Assembly (NCBI GenBank): GCA_947306585.1
Contig: CAMZGX010000004.1
Span: 1 to 39,087 of the forward strand
From: an uncultured Candidatus Saccharibacteria bacterium
Lineage (GTDB): Bacteria; Patescibacteriota; Saccharimonadia; Saccharimonadales; Saccharimonadaceae
DNA: 39,087 bases
Direction: 5' to 3'
The notes under the pieces were generated by a model, which searched no databases, was not told the DNA's origin, and was given only the letters and a program-made list of their open reading frames with translations. The position numbers were made by a program, and so were the translations under genes. Shown here one piece after another: positions 8,055 through 17,163 of this stretch (within the stretch, counting starts at the first letter, position 1; each line of letters opens with the position of its first letter).

Positions 8055-11000
8055 TTAGGCTTTTTCTAATGAAATCGTAACATTATCCCCATCAACCTTT
8101 ACGATTTCGTCGTATGCATAGTTCCCTGCATCTACATCTGTATTAAATTCAGTTGCAAGTACTTCATTTGCAATCATCTCTTTATATGTATCAGATACAT
8201 AGCAAGATACTGAAAGCTTAATACGATCGTCAACATTGAGACCAGCTTTCTTGCGTCCAGCCTGGATGAAGCGGATCAATTCTCTTGCAAAACCTTCTTC
8301 CTTAAGTTCTGGAGTCAAAGTCTTATCAAGATTCATACTAGAACCGTTTGTAACGCGTTTTACGTTAACTTCATCAGCAATAATGGATTCGTAATAGTCC
8401 GAAAGCTTTTCGCCGTCATATACAAGCTCTGAGAGCGGCTGACGAACTTTGATTTGGTCCTCAGTCTCTGACTTTTGCATACGAAGAGCGAGACCTTCAG
8501 TAATGATATCGCGAGTACGCTTCATTTCTTCGAGAACTTTCTCGTCAATCTTACCAGCTTCTGGCCAATCGAGGAGATGAACTGAAGTATCTAAACCAGT
8601 CATCTTCTGGTAAAGTTCTTCTGAAAGGAATGGTACAAATGGTGCGATGATTTGTGCGAGATATACTAACACAAAGTAAAGGGTTGAGTATGCCTCAAGC
8701 TTATCAGCATCATCAGTTGCTTTCCAGAAACGACGACGGCTTCTACGGACAAACCAGTTTGAAAGATCGTCGACAAATGGCAAGATACCTTCAACAGCCT
8801 TTGGAATATTATATTCCTTCATGCCGTCAGTAATCTGATTGCGAACTTGGTAAACACGTGAAACAATCCATTTATCAAGTGGGTTCTCAAATTTAGTTGG
8901 ATCAATTGCATCGTCTGAATCAAACTTATCAACTTCTGCATACATAGTGAAGAAGTCATAAGTATTCCAAATCATTGAAAGCTTACGTGCAACGTCTGAA
9001 ACATCTTTATCAAGTAGAGCGAAGTCTTCACCAGCAAGCACTGGGCTTGAAAGTAACAAGAAGCGAAGTGAGTCTGCTGAATACTTATCCATGAGTTCGT
9101 TTGGATCAGTATAGTTACCAAGAGACTTTGACATCTTTCTACCATCGTTACCAGCGAGAGTACCGGTTGTAATCACGTTCTTATAAGCATTGTGACCAAA
9201 GAGTGCAGTGTTTACAGCATGGACATAATAGAACCATGCGCGAACCTGACCAACGTACTCAACGATGAAGTCTGCTGGATAGTTAGCTTCAAATTTCTCT
9301 TTGTTTTCAAATGGATAGTGAAGTTGTGCGAATGGCATTGAACCAGACTCAAACCAACAGTCAAGCACCTTCTCGATACGTTTGAAGTGTTTGATTTCAA
9401 CTGCAGCAGTTCCGCGTTCGCCAGTTCCCTTAACAGCCTGCCACTTATCGAAGGCTGACTTTGCTTTCTCATCACTAAGAGGTCTTACTGAAGTCATGCC
9501 GTTTGAAAGCATTACACAGTATGCATCAAATTCAATTTGATCAACCCATGGACGGTGATAATCTTCGAGTTCAACACCTGAGAATTCTTTCAATTCTTCA
9601 TATGACCCCATAACAACGACGTCACCATCTTCACTCTTCCATACTGGCATTGCAGTTGCCCAGAAGCGGTCACGTGAAAGGTTCCAGTCTGGTGCAGCTT
9701 CGATATTTTTCTCGAAACGACCATGCTTCAAATGTGCTGGGAACCAGTTAACGTTCTCATTCTCCTCGATCATAAGAGGCTTTGAACCTTGGATATCGAA
9801 GAACCAGCTTGGGAATGCACGATACATAATCCTTTGCTTCGAACGTGGGTTGAATGGGTATTCGTGCTTGATATATTCAATCTTATATACGATACCTTTT
9901 TCTTCAAGAATCTTAGCGATAAACTTGTTAGCAGCCCAGATTTCCATACCATTTTCATCAGTATCACGAACGCCAAGCTCGTGAAGCTTCTCACTCATAC
10001 CTGGGAGATAGTAACCGTTTTCATCAAGAACATCAATGAAGTCAACGTCTTCAGCTGTACCAAGAGCGTAGTCGTCCTCACCATAAGCTGGAGCGATGTG
10101 AACAATTCCTGTACCATCAGCATCAGACACGAATTCTGCGCCGTGTACTTTATAGGTACCACTCATTCTATCAGCTTTTTTGATCGTTTCAATTAATGGC
10201 TCATAAGGGGTTCCAACAAGTTCTGAACCTTTAATTTTCTTTTCCGGCTCTGCATCTTCACCGAACAATTTAGCGGCAAGTTTAGTTGCAACTACAACTT
10301 TCTTACCATCAACGTCATAAATTCCGTATTCAAGCTTTGGTGAAACTGCAAGTGCAAGGTTTGCTGGCAAAGTCCAAGGTGTAGTAGTCCAAGCAAGGAG
10401 ATAAAAATCTTTTGCCTTGAATAAAACGTATGCTGAAGGATCAGTTACGGTCTGGTATGCATCGTTATCCATAGTAACTTCAGCTTTTGAAACTGGAGTA
10501 CAGAACTTTGTATCATACATAAGAACCTTGCGGCCTTCATAGATTTTACCTTTTTCATAAAGGGTCTTGAATGCCCACCAGACTGATTCCATGAAGTTCT
10601 TATCCATGGTACGATAAGCACCTTTGAAGTTTACCCAACGACCAATACGTGCAATTGTTGATTCCCAAGTTTCTGAGTTTGCAACCATTGATTCACGAGC
10701 TTTGGTAATGTAGGTTTCAAGTGGCCATTTAGTACCAATCTCACGACGGTCAGTAATACCAAGTTGTTTCTCAACGAAGTTTTCTGCTGGAAGACCGTGA
10801 CAGTCCCAACCCCAACGGCGCTCAACGCGATAACCGTTCATGGTCCAGAAACGAGGTACAGCATCCTTTACGATTGAAGAAAGCAAAGTACCATGGTGTG
10901 GGTTACCAGTAATGAATGGAGGTCCATCATAGAAAACATAGCTGCGTTTTGCATCGCGATTATCAACTGATTTTTCAAATGTTTTATCTTTTTTCCAGAA

Positions 11001-11060
11001 ATCTAGTACGGCTTTTTCGTATTCTAAAGCCCTTCTTCTTTCACCTGATTTATATTTCAT
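8055..11060 (-). CDS. ileS: isoleucyl-tRNA synthetase (eukaryote-like, type 2)
   Basis: DGPPFITGNPHHGTLL, GWDCHGLPAENFVEKQLGI, CWFESGSMPFAQLHYPFEN, KMSKSLGNYTDPNELMDKY. Confidence 0.95.
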   Translation of the reverse strand: MKYKSGERRRALEYEKAVLDFWKKDKTFEKSVDNRDAKRSYVFYDGPPFITGNPHHGTLLSSIVKDAVPRFWTMNGYRVERRWGWDCHGLPAENFVEKQLGITDRREIGTKWPLETYITKARESMVANSETWESTIARIGRWVNFKGAYRTMDKNFMESVWWAFKTLYEKGKIYEGRKVLMYDTKFCTPVSKAEVTMDNDAYQTVTDPSAYVLFKAKDFYLLAWTTTPWTLPANLALAVSPKLEYGIYDVDGKKVVVATKLAAKLFGEDAEPEKKIKGSELVGTPYEPLIETIKKADRMSGTYKVHGAEFVSDADGTGIVHIAPAYGEDDYALGTAEDVDFIDVLDENGYYLPGMSEKLHELGVRDTDENGMEIWAANKFIAKILEEKGIVYKIEYIKHEYPFNPRSKQRIMYRAFPSWFFDIQGSKPLMIEENENVNWFPAHLKHGRFEKNIEAAPDWNLSRDRFWATAMPVWKSEDGDVVVMGSYEELKEFSGVELEDYHRPWVDQIEFDAYCVMLSNGMTSVRPLSDEKAKSAFDKWQAVKGTGERGTAAVEIKHFKRIEKVLDCWFESGSMPFAQLHYPFENKEKFEANYPADFIVEYVGQVRAWFYYVHAVNTALFGHNAYKNVITTGTLAGNDGRKMSKSLGNYTDPNELMDKYSADSLRFLLLSSPVLAGEDFALLDKDVSDVARKLSMIWNTYDFFTMYAEVDKFDSDDAIDPTKFENPLDKWIVSRVYQVRNQITDGMKEYNIPKAVEGILPFVDDLSNWFVRRSRRRFWKATDDADKLEAYSTLYFVLVYLAQIIAPFVPFLSEELYQKMTGLDTSVHLLDWPEAGKIDEKVLEEMKRTRDIITEGLALRMQKSETEDQIKVRQPLSELVYDGEKLSDYYESIIADEVNVKRVTNGSSMNLDKTLTPELKEEGFARELIRFIQAGRKKAGLNVDDRIKLSVSCYVSDTYKEMIANEVLATEFNTDVDAGNYAYDEIVKVDGDNVTISLEKA

Positions 11061-11106
11061 AATTCCTCTTTAAACTTTATCTTTCTTTCCGGGGTTCTGG
11101 CCTACA

Positions 11107-11772
11107 CTACTTGTATGCTTTTCGTGTAGGCTCCGTAATTGCCGTTTCTAGTATTTCGTCTTTAAATAGCTCGTAAACATTTCCGTGCATTTTGTCGTCG
11201 AAATAATCTTTTAACTCGTAAAGCTTTCTAAGTGCTGACGATGGATTCGAGACTGGGTGACGTGAAAGAATGTCACAGAAGCGATCATCAATTGTCATCA
11301 CACCTCTCCAGCTGGCCATATTATCTGCAAGCTGCACTAATTTGTCATAGTCATCATACTCGTTTTCCGATAACCATTTCTTTAAGAAAGCGTTATCTTC
11401 TGGTAAGAGTCTTGAATCGAAACCACCATCTAAAACTTCGTATACATTATAAAAAGTATGAGTAAGTGCACTGCGTGCTGCCTCTGGAAAACCTTTTTCC
11501 ATGAGCAACTGATACCCTTTAAATGGATGCGTCATTGATGGGACGGTTTCACCGTCTACTTCTACAGAGATTTCATTGTCGCGTTCGAGCGCCTTATAAA
11601 CATCATGAAGCAGACCCTTCGCATATGCGAGGTCTACATCCATTCCTGCTTTCTCTGCGACAGCTGCGCAAACTTTTGCCACATCTCTTGAGTGGTTTTG
11701 CCAGTCAACAGATGCGCGTGGTTGCTCAAGCGCCCAAGAAAACAGCTCGTCTGCTTTTTCCCTGTAATTCAC
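11107..11772 (-). CDS. HD-domain phosphohydrolase
   Basis: NHSRDVAKVCAAVAEKAGMDVDLAYAKGLLHDVYKAL; GTG start 7 nt after TATAAT. Confidence 0.75.
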   Translation of the reverse strand: MNYREKADELFSWALEQPRASVDWQNHSRDVAKVCAAVAEKAGMDVDLAYAKGLLHDVYKALERDNEISVEVDGETVPSMTHPFKGYQLLMEKGFPEAARSALTHTFYNVYEVLDGGFDSRLLPEDNAFLKKWLSENEYDDYDKLVQLADNMASWRGVMTIDDRFCDILSRHPVSNPSSALRKLYELKDYFDDKMHGNVYELFKDEILETAITEPTRKAYK

Positions 11773-11792
11773 GTAATATATTATAGCACAAA

Positions 11793-12056
11793 TTATGCGT
11801 CGCGCATAATATAAGTAACTTCCTCGAACTGTGGAAGTTTACCTGCCCACTTTGCAATTACTTTTGAACTTCCATCAGTTACACAAACTGTTGGATATTG
11901 CACAATATCGTGATGTGTTGCAAAGAGTTCACCATGAATTGTTTCTGGATCTTCGAGCTCAACATCATAACCAGTCTCTCGCTTAAATTCTGTCATCCAG
12001 TCAAAAGCTTCTCTGGTATAATCCGTGTTATCTCTACAAACCATTACCACCCTCAT
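11793..12056 (-). CDS. thioredoxin/glutaredoxin-fold-like small protein without CXXC
   Basis: MRVVMVCRDNTDYTREAFDWM...IVQYPTVCVTDGSSKVIAKWAGKLP: 'YPTV' cis-Pro-like motif; SD present. Confidence 0.6.
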   Translation of the reverse strand: MRVVMVCRDNTDYTREAFDWMTEFKRETGYDVELEDPETIHGELFATHHDIVQYPTVCVTDGSSKVIAKWAGKLPQFEEVTYIMRDA

Positions 12057-12067
12057 AGAATTCCTTT

Positions 12068-12523
12068 CTACTTATTATTTGATTCACGTTGCGAACGAAT
12101 GATATTCTCGAAGTCCTCAAGAGTTTTGAATTCCAAGAAGACTGATGCAAAGCGGACGTATGCAACTTCATTAATTTCAGCGAGTACGCTTAAAATTGCG
12201 TGTCCAATCTCTTTAGATGCAACTTCGTCGCGTCCGAGATCGTAAACTTTTTCTACAACTTTGTTAACAACATCTTCAACCTCAAGGTCGGAATTAAAGA
12301 ACTTTCCGACACTTCTTCTGACCGCGGTGAGGAGTTTATCGCGGTCAAATTGTTCTTTGTTGCCAGAGCTCTTTCTGACGACGAGTGCTGGCATTTCAAT
12401 ACGTTCATAAGTTGTGAAACGTTTACCGTCTGCGGTTACGCGACGACGACGAATCATAGTTCCATCAGGAGTCTCACGGCTTTCAAGAACTTTTGAATCC
12501 CCGATCTTAATTCCGTTAGCCAT
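12068..12523 (-). CDS. nrdR: NrdR-family ATP-cone regulator, degenerate zinc ribbon
   Basis: SKVLESRETPDGTMIRRRRVTADGKRFTTYERIE, FDRDKLLTAVRRSVGK, SKEIGHAILSVLAEINEVAYVRFASVFLEFKTLEDF. Confidence 0.9.
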   Translation of the reverse strand: MANGIKIGDSKVLESRETPDGTMIRRRRVTADGKRFTTYERIEMPALVVRKSSGNKEQFDRDKLLTAVRRSVGKFFNSDLEVEDVVNKVVEKVYDLGRDEVASKEIGHAILSVLAEINEVAYVRFASVFLEFKTLEDFENIIRSQRESNNK

Positions 12524-12547
12524 GTCTCCTCCTTAGTATTTTCTTAA

Positions 12548-13705
12548 TTATTTTTTGCCACGAAGTCTTGCGCGAAGTGAAGGTGGAATATCCAAATCAT
12601 CTTCCTCGGTCTTGTTGACCTTTTCCCAAGCACTAGTGTCAGTGGTTTCTTCAGCTGCAATAGTGCCAGCGTCTGCTGCAGGAACATCGTAAGCAGTATC
12701 TTGATATGCTGCTTCGCGATCTGCTGCGATCGCTTCTTCAGCACGTTTCTTGCGATAGTAATCTGAATCGAAACCAGTTGCGACAACTGTGATAACGATT
12801 TCTTCTTGAAGTTCTGGGCGGATTGATGCACCAAAGATGATGTTTGCATCTGGAGAAACTGCACCAGTAATTTCTTCTGCAGCTTCTTGGATTTCGCTCA
12901 TAGACATATCGTAACCACCAGCGACTGAGAAGAGGACACCTCTTGCACCATCGATCTTAACTTCAATAAGTGGTGATTCAATAGCTTGACGAGCAGCGAT
13001 CTTTGCACGGTTCTCACCTGATGCACGACCAATACCCATAAGAGCTGAACCTGCGTTCTTCATGATTGACTTAACATCAGCGAAGTCGAGGTTGATAAGT
13101 GCATGTTCAGTAATAAGTTCTGAAATACCTTGGACACCTTGGCGAAGTACATCGTCAGCAATCTTGAAGGTTTCAAGAAGTGGTGTTCTTGGATCGATAG
13201 TCTGGAGAAGACGATCGTTAGGAATGGTGATAAGTGCATCTACTTCGTTTGAAAGCTCAGCAATTGCGCGATCAGCATTCAATTTTCTCTGTTGACCTTC
13301 GAAGGTAAATGGTTTAGTAACCACACCAACAGTAAGAATATCACGATCTTTAGCTTCTTTTGCTACGAGTGGACCTGCACCAGAACCAGTACCACCACCG
13401 GCACCAAGTGTGATGAAGACCATGTCAGCGCCATCAAGGGCTTGACCAATATTCTCACGGCTTTCTTCAGCTGCTTCGCGACCTTTTTCAGGGTCACCAC
13501 CAGCACCAAGACCTTGGCCGATATGAACTTTAATATCAGCATCAGAATGATGTAAAGCTTGAGCATCTGTGTTGATTGCAACGAATTCAACTCCGTTGAG
13601 ACCAACTTCTTTCATACGGTTAATAGCAGAACCACCAGCTCCACCGACGCCCACAACTTTAATACTAGCTGTGCTCTCTACCTCAGTAGGTTTTATTTCA
13701 GGCAT
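12548..13705 (-). CDS. ftsZ: cell division protein FtsZ
   Basis: VVGVGGAGGSAINRM, GAGGGTGSGAGPLVA, NDRLL, NLDFADVKSIMKNAGSALMGIG. Confidence 0.98.
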   Translation of the reverse strand: MPEIKPTEVESTASIKVVGVGGAGGSAINRMKEVGLNGVEFVAINTDAQALHHSDADIKVHIGQGLGAGGDPEKGREAAEESRENIGQALDGADMVFITLGAGGGTGSGAGPLVAKEAKDRDILTVGVVTKPFTFEGQQRKLNADRAIAELSNEVDALITIPNDRLLQTIDPRTPLLETFKIADDVLRQGVQGISELITEHALINLDFADVKSIMKNAGSALMGIGRASGENRAKIAARQAIESPLIEVKIDGARGVLFSVAGGYDMSMSEIQEAAEEITGAVSPDANIIFGASIRPELQEEIVITVVATGFDSDYYRKKRAEEAIAADREAAYQDTAYDVPAADAGTIAAEETTDTSAWEKVNKTEEDDLDIPPSLRARLRGKK

Positions 13706-13775
13706 TTTTACTCCTCACTTTTTAAAACTATCTCTAGTTTAACACAGTTAAAAATTGTATTCAAGGGCTTCCCTA

Positions 13776-14987
13776 TTATTTTTTCTTTTTGAAGAGTCCA
13801 AATAGTGAAAATGCTTTGTGTTCTTTTTCGTCATCCACCCCAGAGAAGTTTCCATCGTCAGCCATCGAGAGCGCAAGGCCAACTGCGGTTGCCCATTCAG
13901 GCTTTTCAATTTCTTCAACAACACCCGAGAGGCCATTACCAGGAATGCCAACTCTTGTTGCCATTTTAAGATTTTCTTTAGCAAATCCAGCAATTCCCTT
14001 CATGTTTGAGCCAGCACCAGTGAGTACTGCGCCTTCAGGGAGTTTTTGAGCATAGCCAGCACGTTCAAGATGTTCGTAAACGTGGGCAAAGATATCTTCG
14101 AGACGATCTTTAACAATCTGATTGACTTCGTCTTTAAGGAAGGTTACGGTTTCACCATTATGGCGCATGGTAATTTCCTTACCAGTCTCAGTAAAATCAG
14201 CTGTTACATAGCGAAGTTTAATCTGTTCTGCAGCTTCAGTATTAAGTTCAAGTGAGATAGCTAAATCTTTGGTAATGTTGACCGCACCAGCTGGAACTAC
14301 GCCAACATACTGGAGATCACCCTCATCATAAACTGCAACTGAAGTGGTTGATGCACCGAAATCGATCACACAAACACCATTTTCCATCTGTTTTTCAGTC
14401 AAAACTGCTCTTGCAGCTGCTACTGAAGTTGGAATAAATTGCAAAACTCTAAGGGTTGCCTGGCCCATGGCACGACCAAGTGCATCTACACTAGGGGTAA
14501 GGCCAGAAATCACATTTGCTACGATCTCAATCTTATTTGCCATCATACCAAGTGGTTGACGAATGCCACTCTGGCCATCAAGCGTGTAATTCAAAGGAAT
14601 CACGTCAAGCACCTGACGATTGGTAGTGATTCTACCACTCATAGCTGTATCTTCAAGACGATTTAATTCATCTCTTGTAATTCCTTCATTTGAAGAAACC
14701 GCAATCATACCAGTTACCTGTTCTGATGAGATGTGTGCACCATTAATCGAGACATAAGCTGCGTCAACATTTACGCCGCCCATGCTTTCAACAGTTTTAA
14801 GAGCCCTATCAGTCGCTTCAGCTGGGCCCGAGAGATCAGTCACAATCCCTTTACGCATACCTTTTTCGTTTGGTGCTTCGCCATAAGCAATTACTTTGAC
14901 TCTCTCACCTGCGATTTCAAGAGCAACGGCACGAACATTTTCGGTACCAACATCAACTCCAAATGCATATTTAGATTGTTCTTCCAT
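13776..14987 (-). CDS. ftsA: cell division protein FtsA
   Basis: FGVDVGTENVRAVALEI, CVIDFGASTTSVAVYDEGDL, GAVLTGAGSNMKGI. Confidence 0.95.
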   Translation of the reverse strand: MEEQSKYAFGVDVGTENVRAVALEIAGERVKVIAYGEAPNEKGMRKGIVTDLSGPAEATDRALKTVESMGGVNVDAAYVSINGAHISSEQVTGMIAVSSNEGITRDELNRLEDTAMSGRITTNRQVLDVIPLNYTLDGQSGIRQPLGMMANKIEIVANVISGLTPSVDALGRAMGQATLRVLQFIPTSVAAARAVLTEKQMENGVCVIDFGASTTSVAVYDEGDLQYVGVVPAGAVNITKDLAISLELNTEAAEQIKLRYVTADFTETGKEITMRHNGETVTFLKDEVNQIVKDRLEDIFAHVYEHLERAGYAQKLPEGAVLTGAGSNMKGIAGFAKENLKMATRVGIPGNGLSGVVEEIEKPEWATAVGLALSMADDGNFSGVDDEKEHKAFSLFGLFKKKK

Positions 14988-14993
14988 GGCTTA

Positions 14994-15038
14994 AGTATAG
15001 CATAAACAGTTTCAAATGTGCAAGAAAAGTGGTAAAAT
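14994..15038. promoter_or_regulatory. overlapping divergent ftsA/map promoters
   Basis: Minus: TTGCAC (15018-15023)-18-TATACT (14994-14999). Plus: TTTCAA (15011-15016)-16-TAAAAT (15033-15038). Confidence 0.6.
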
Positions 15039-15045
15039 ATGGCCC

Positions 15046-15804
15046 ATGGATATGGAAAAAATTACCGCTATGCGAGAAGGCGGAAAAATCTTAGGTGAAA
15101 TCCTCGCAGAGCTTCGCGAATATGCCGATGTTGGCATGACCAAACGCGAACTCGATCAATGGACCAGAAAGAAGATTGAGTCTCGTGGCGCAACCTGTTC
15201 TTATGATGAGCTCGATGAACCTTTCCCTGGTTGTATTTGTATTTCTGTTAACGACGAATTAGTGCATGGTGCACCAGATTCAGATTACGTTCTCGAAGAT
15301 GGCGACAAAGTTAGCTTTGACCTCGTGATCAAGTATAAAGGTTACCACACTGATGCAGCCTTCACTAAGGTTGTCGGTAAAGGCAGCCCAGCTGTCAGGC
15401 AAATGGTTAAAACCACCGAAGAAGCTCTTTGGGCTGGTATTGATCAGGTTGGACCTGGCGTACATCTCGGTGATGTTGGCTTTGCCGTTGAACGTGTACT
15501 TCGCCGTGGTAAACTCGGCGTAATCGAAAATTACATCGGCCATGGTATTGGTAAAGAAATGCACATGGGACCAGAAGTTCCTAACTACGGTAAACGTGGC
15601 AAAGGCTACGTTCTAAAGCCTGGCGATTGTATTTGTATCGAGCCAATGAGCTCACTTGGAAAGCCGAACAACTATGTCGATAAAGACAGTGGTTGGAGCG
15701 TCGTTCTAGCTGATGGATCAGTTGGCTGTCACTGCGAACATACCATCCTAGTTACCGAAGACGGTCATGAAGTTTTGACCCTTCCTAACTGTCCAAGAAG
15801 CTAA
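15046..15804 (+). CDS. map: methionine aminopeptidase type I
   Basis: KITAMREGGKILGEIL, SVNDELVHGAP, FDLVIKYKGYHTDAAFT, GHGIGKEMHMGPEVPNYG, EPMSSLG, CEHTILVTEDG. Start revised from 15016 to MDMEK. Confidence 0.95.
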   Translation: MDMEKITAMREGGKILGEILAELREYADVGMTKRELDQWTRKKIESRGATCSYDELDEPFPGCICISVNDELVHGAPDSDYVLEDGDKVSFDLVIKYKGYHTDAAFTKVVGKGSPAVRQMVKTTEEALWAGIDQVGPGVHLGDVGFAVERVLRRGKLGVIENYIGHGIGKEMHMGPEVPNYGKRGKGYVLKPGDCICIEPMSSLGKPNNYVDKDSGWSVVLADGSVGCHCEHTILVTEDGHEVLTLPNCPRS

Positions 15805-15813
15805 TTACCTCTG

Positions 15814-16335
15814 TTATTTTTGAACAAATTTTTTATACAAAGCTAGCATACGTTCACTAACTTCTTCAATTGTGCCAGTACCATCAACATGGTAAACTGG
15901 CACATTTTTTGTTCGGAGTAAACTTTCATATTCTGGCATACGATCACGGAACATATCAAGTTTTTTATTCCAGTTTGCGAGTTCATCATCATCACGACCA
16001 CGAGAGCTAAGTCTTTTAATTGATTCTTCCCTTGGTACATCAATTACAATTACGCCATTCGTTGCGTCTGATAAAATTTCTGAGCCTTTACTATCCTTTG
16101 ACCATGGCTGACCATCCAAAATTACTGGATATCCAGCGTCTTCAGCTGTTTTTACCTCAGCCAAGACTGCAAGCGCCAACTCATCCTCTGGTACCATTGC
16201 AGCGGTCTTAGTATATTCATAGAACTTATCTCTACAGATTTGTCCGACTGATAAAGCTTTTCCAGAAATTTTCTCCGCCAAAATACCACCCTGAGTCGAT
16301 TTCCCAGAGCCAGCTGGCCCATAAATCATAATCAT
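15814..16335 (-). CDS. adenylate-kinase-like P-loop nucleotide kinase
   Basis: MIYGPAGSGKSTQGGILAEKI Walker A; DGQPWS; no obvious LID domain. Confidence 0.7.
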   Translation of the reverse strand: MIMIYGPAGSGKSTQGGILAEKISGKALSVGQICRDKFYEYTKTAAMVPEDELALAVLAEVKTAEDAGYPVILDGQPWSKDSKGSEILSDATNGVIVIDVPREESIKRLSSRGRDDDELANWNKKLDMFRDRMPEYESLLRTKNVPVYHVDGTGTIEEVSERMLALYKKFVQK

Positions 16336-16859
16336 TTCTTAATTACCTCTTGAATACCTTTAACAACACGTTGATAAACTTCGTCTTGAGTACCAACACC
16401 ATCAATAGTCAAAAGCTTTGCACCATTACCGATTAGATAAGCCAAGATTTCATTCTTGCTCTGCTCATACATTGCATAGCGTTCTTCAATAATATCCTTC
16501 GAGTCTTGATCGCGTCCACGCAGCACTAATCTCTGTTGAACTTCCTCAATTGGGACCTGCATCTCGACGATAATATCGATCTTTTCACCCCTGGTATACA
16601 TAATATCTGCTTGGTTAAAGGTTCTTGGGAATCCATCCAAGATTGCGTTTGGTTCAGTTGATAGTCTAGAAAGGACTAATCCTGACACCATCTCATCATC
16701 AAAAAGTTGTGCGGTTTTGAGTTTTTCAACTACCCAAGGCTCTTTGCTTTCTCTAAGAATTTCCCCCGAAGAAATCCATGGCCATTTAAGATCTGATGCT
16801 AATCTGTTTCCTACAGTCGATTTTCCGGAACCTGGTCCGCCAATAAATACAATTCTCAT
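16332..16859 (-). CDS. adk: adenylate kinase family protein
   Basis: MRIVFIGGPGSGKSTVGNRLA, ILDGFPRTFNQAD, LRGRDQDSKDIIEERYAMYEQ. Confidence 0.8.
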   Translation of the reverse strand: MRIVFIGGPGSGKSTVGNRLASDLKWPWISSGEILRESKEPWVVEKLKTAQLFDDEMVSGLVLSRLSTEPNAILDGFPRTFNQADIMYTRGEKIDIIVEMQVPIEEVQQRLVLRGRDQDSKDIIEERYAMYEQSKNEILAYLIGNGAKLLTIDGVGTQDEVYQRVVKGIQEVIKK

Positions 16860-16876
16860 ACAACCCTATTGTACCA

Positions 16877-16908
16877 CAAAAAAGATTCCGCTTATGCAGA
16901 ATCTTTTT
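16877..16908 (-). terminator. intrinsic terminator after rpsU
   Basis: AAAAAGATTCCGC ttat GCAGAATCTTTTT hairpin. Confidence 0.75.
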
Positions 16909-16911
16909 CTC

Positions 16912-17130
16912 TTACTTAAGTCCAAGCTTGATGCGTTCAGTTTTCTCAGCCTTACGAATCTCGCGAAGGATTGCCTTGCGGCGGCGTTCACGCTTCGAAA
17001 TTGGCTTGCTGAAGCGAAGCTGAGACTTAGCGAGTGGCATAACTCCACTCTGAAGAACCTTACGATTGAAACGACGAATGATGTTCTCGTTTGCCTCGTT
17101 CTGATCTTTTCTAGTTACTTTTATTGACAT
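16912..17130 (-). CDS. rpsU: 30S ribosomal protein S21
   Basis: NIIRRFNRKVLQSGVMPLAKSQLRFSKPISKRERRRKAILREI. Confidence 0.85.
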   Translation of the reverse strand: MSIKVTRKDQNEANENIIRRFNRKVLQSGVMPLAKSQLRFSKPISKRERRRKAILREIRKAEKTERIKLGLK

Positions 17131-17163
17131 ATACCGGCATTATATCAGATATTGGCAGAAATT

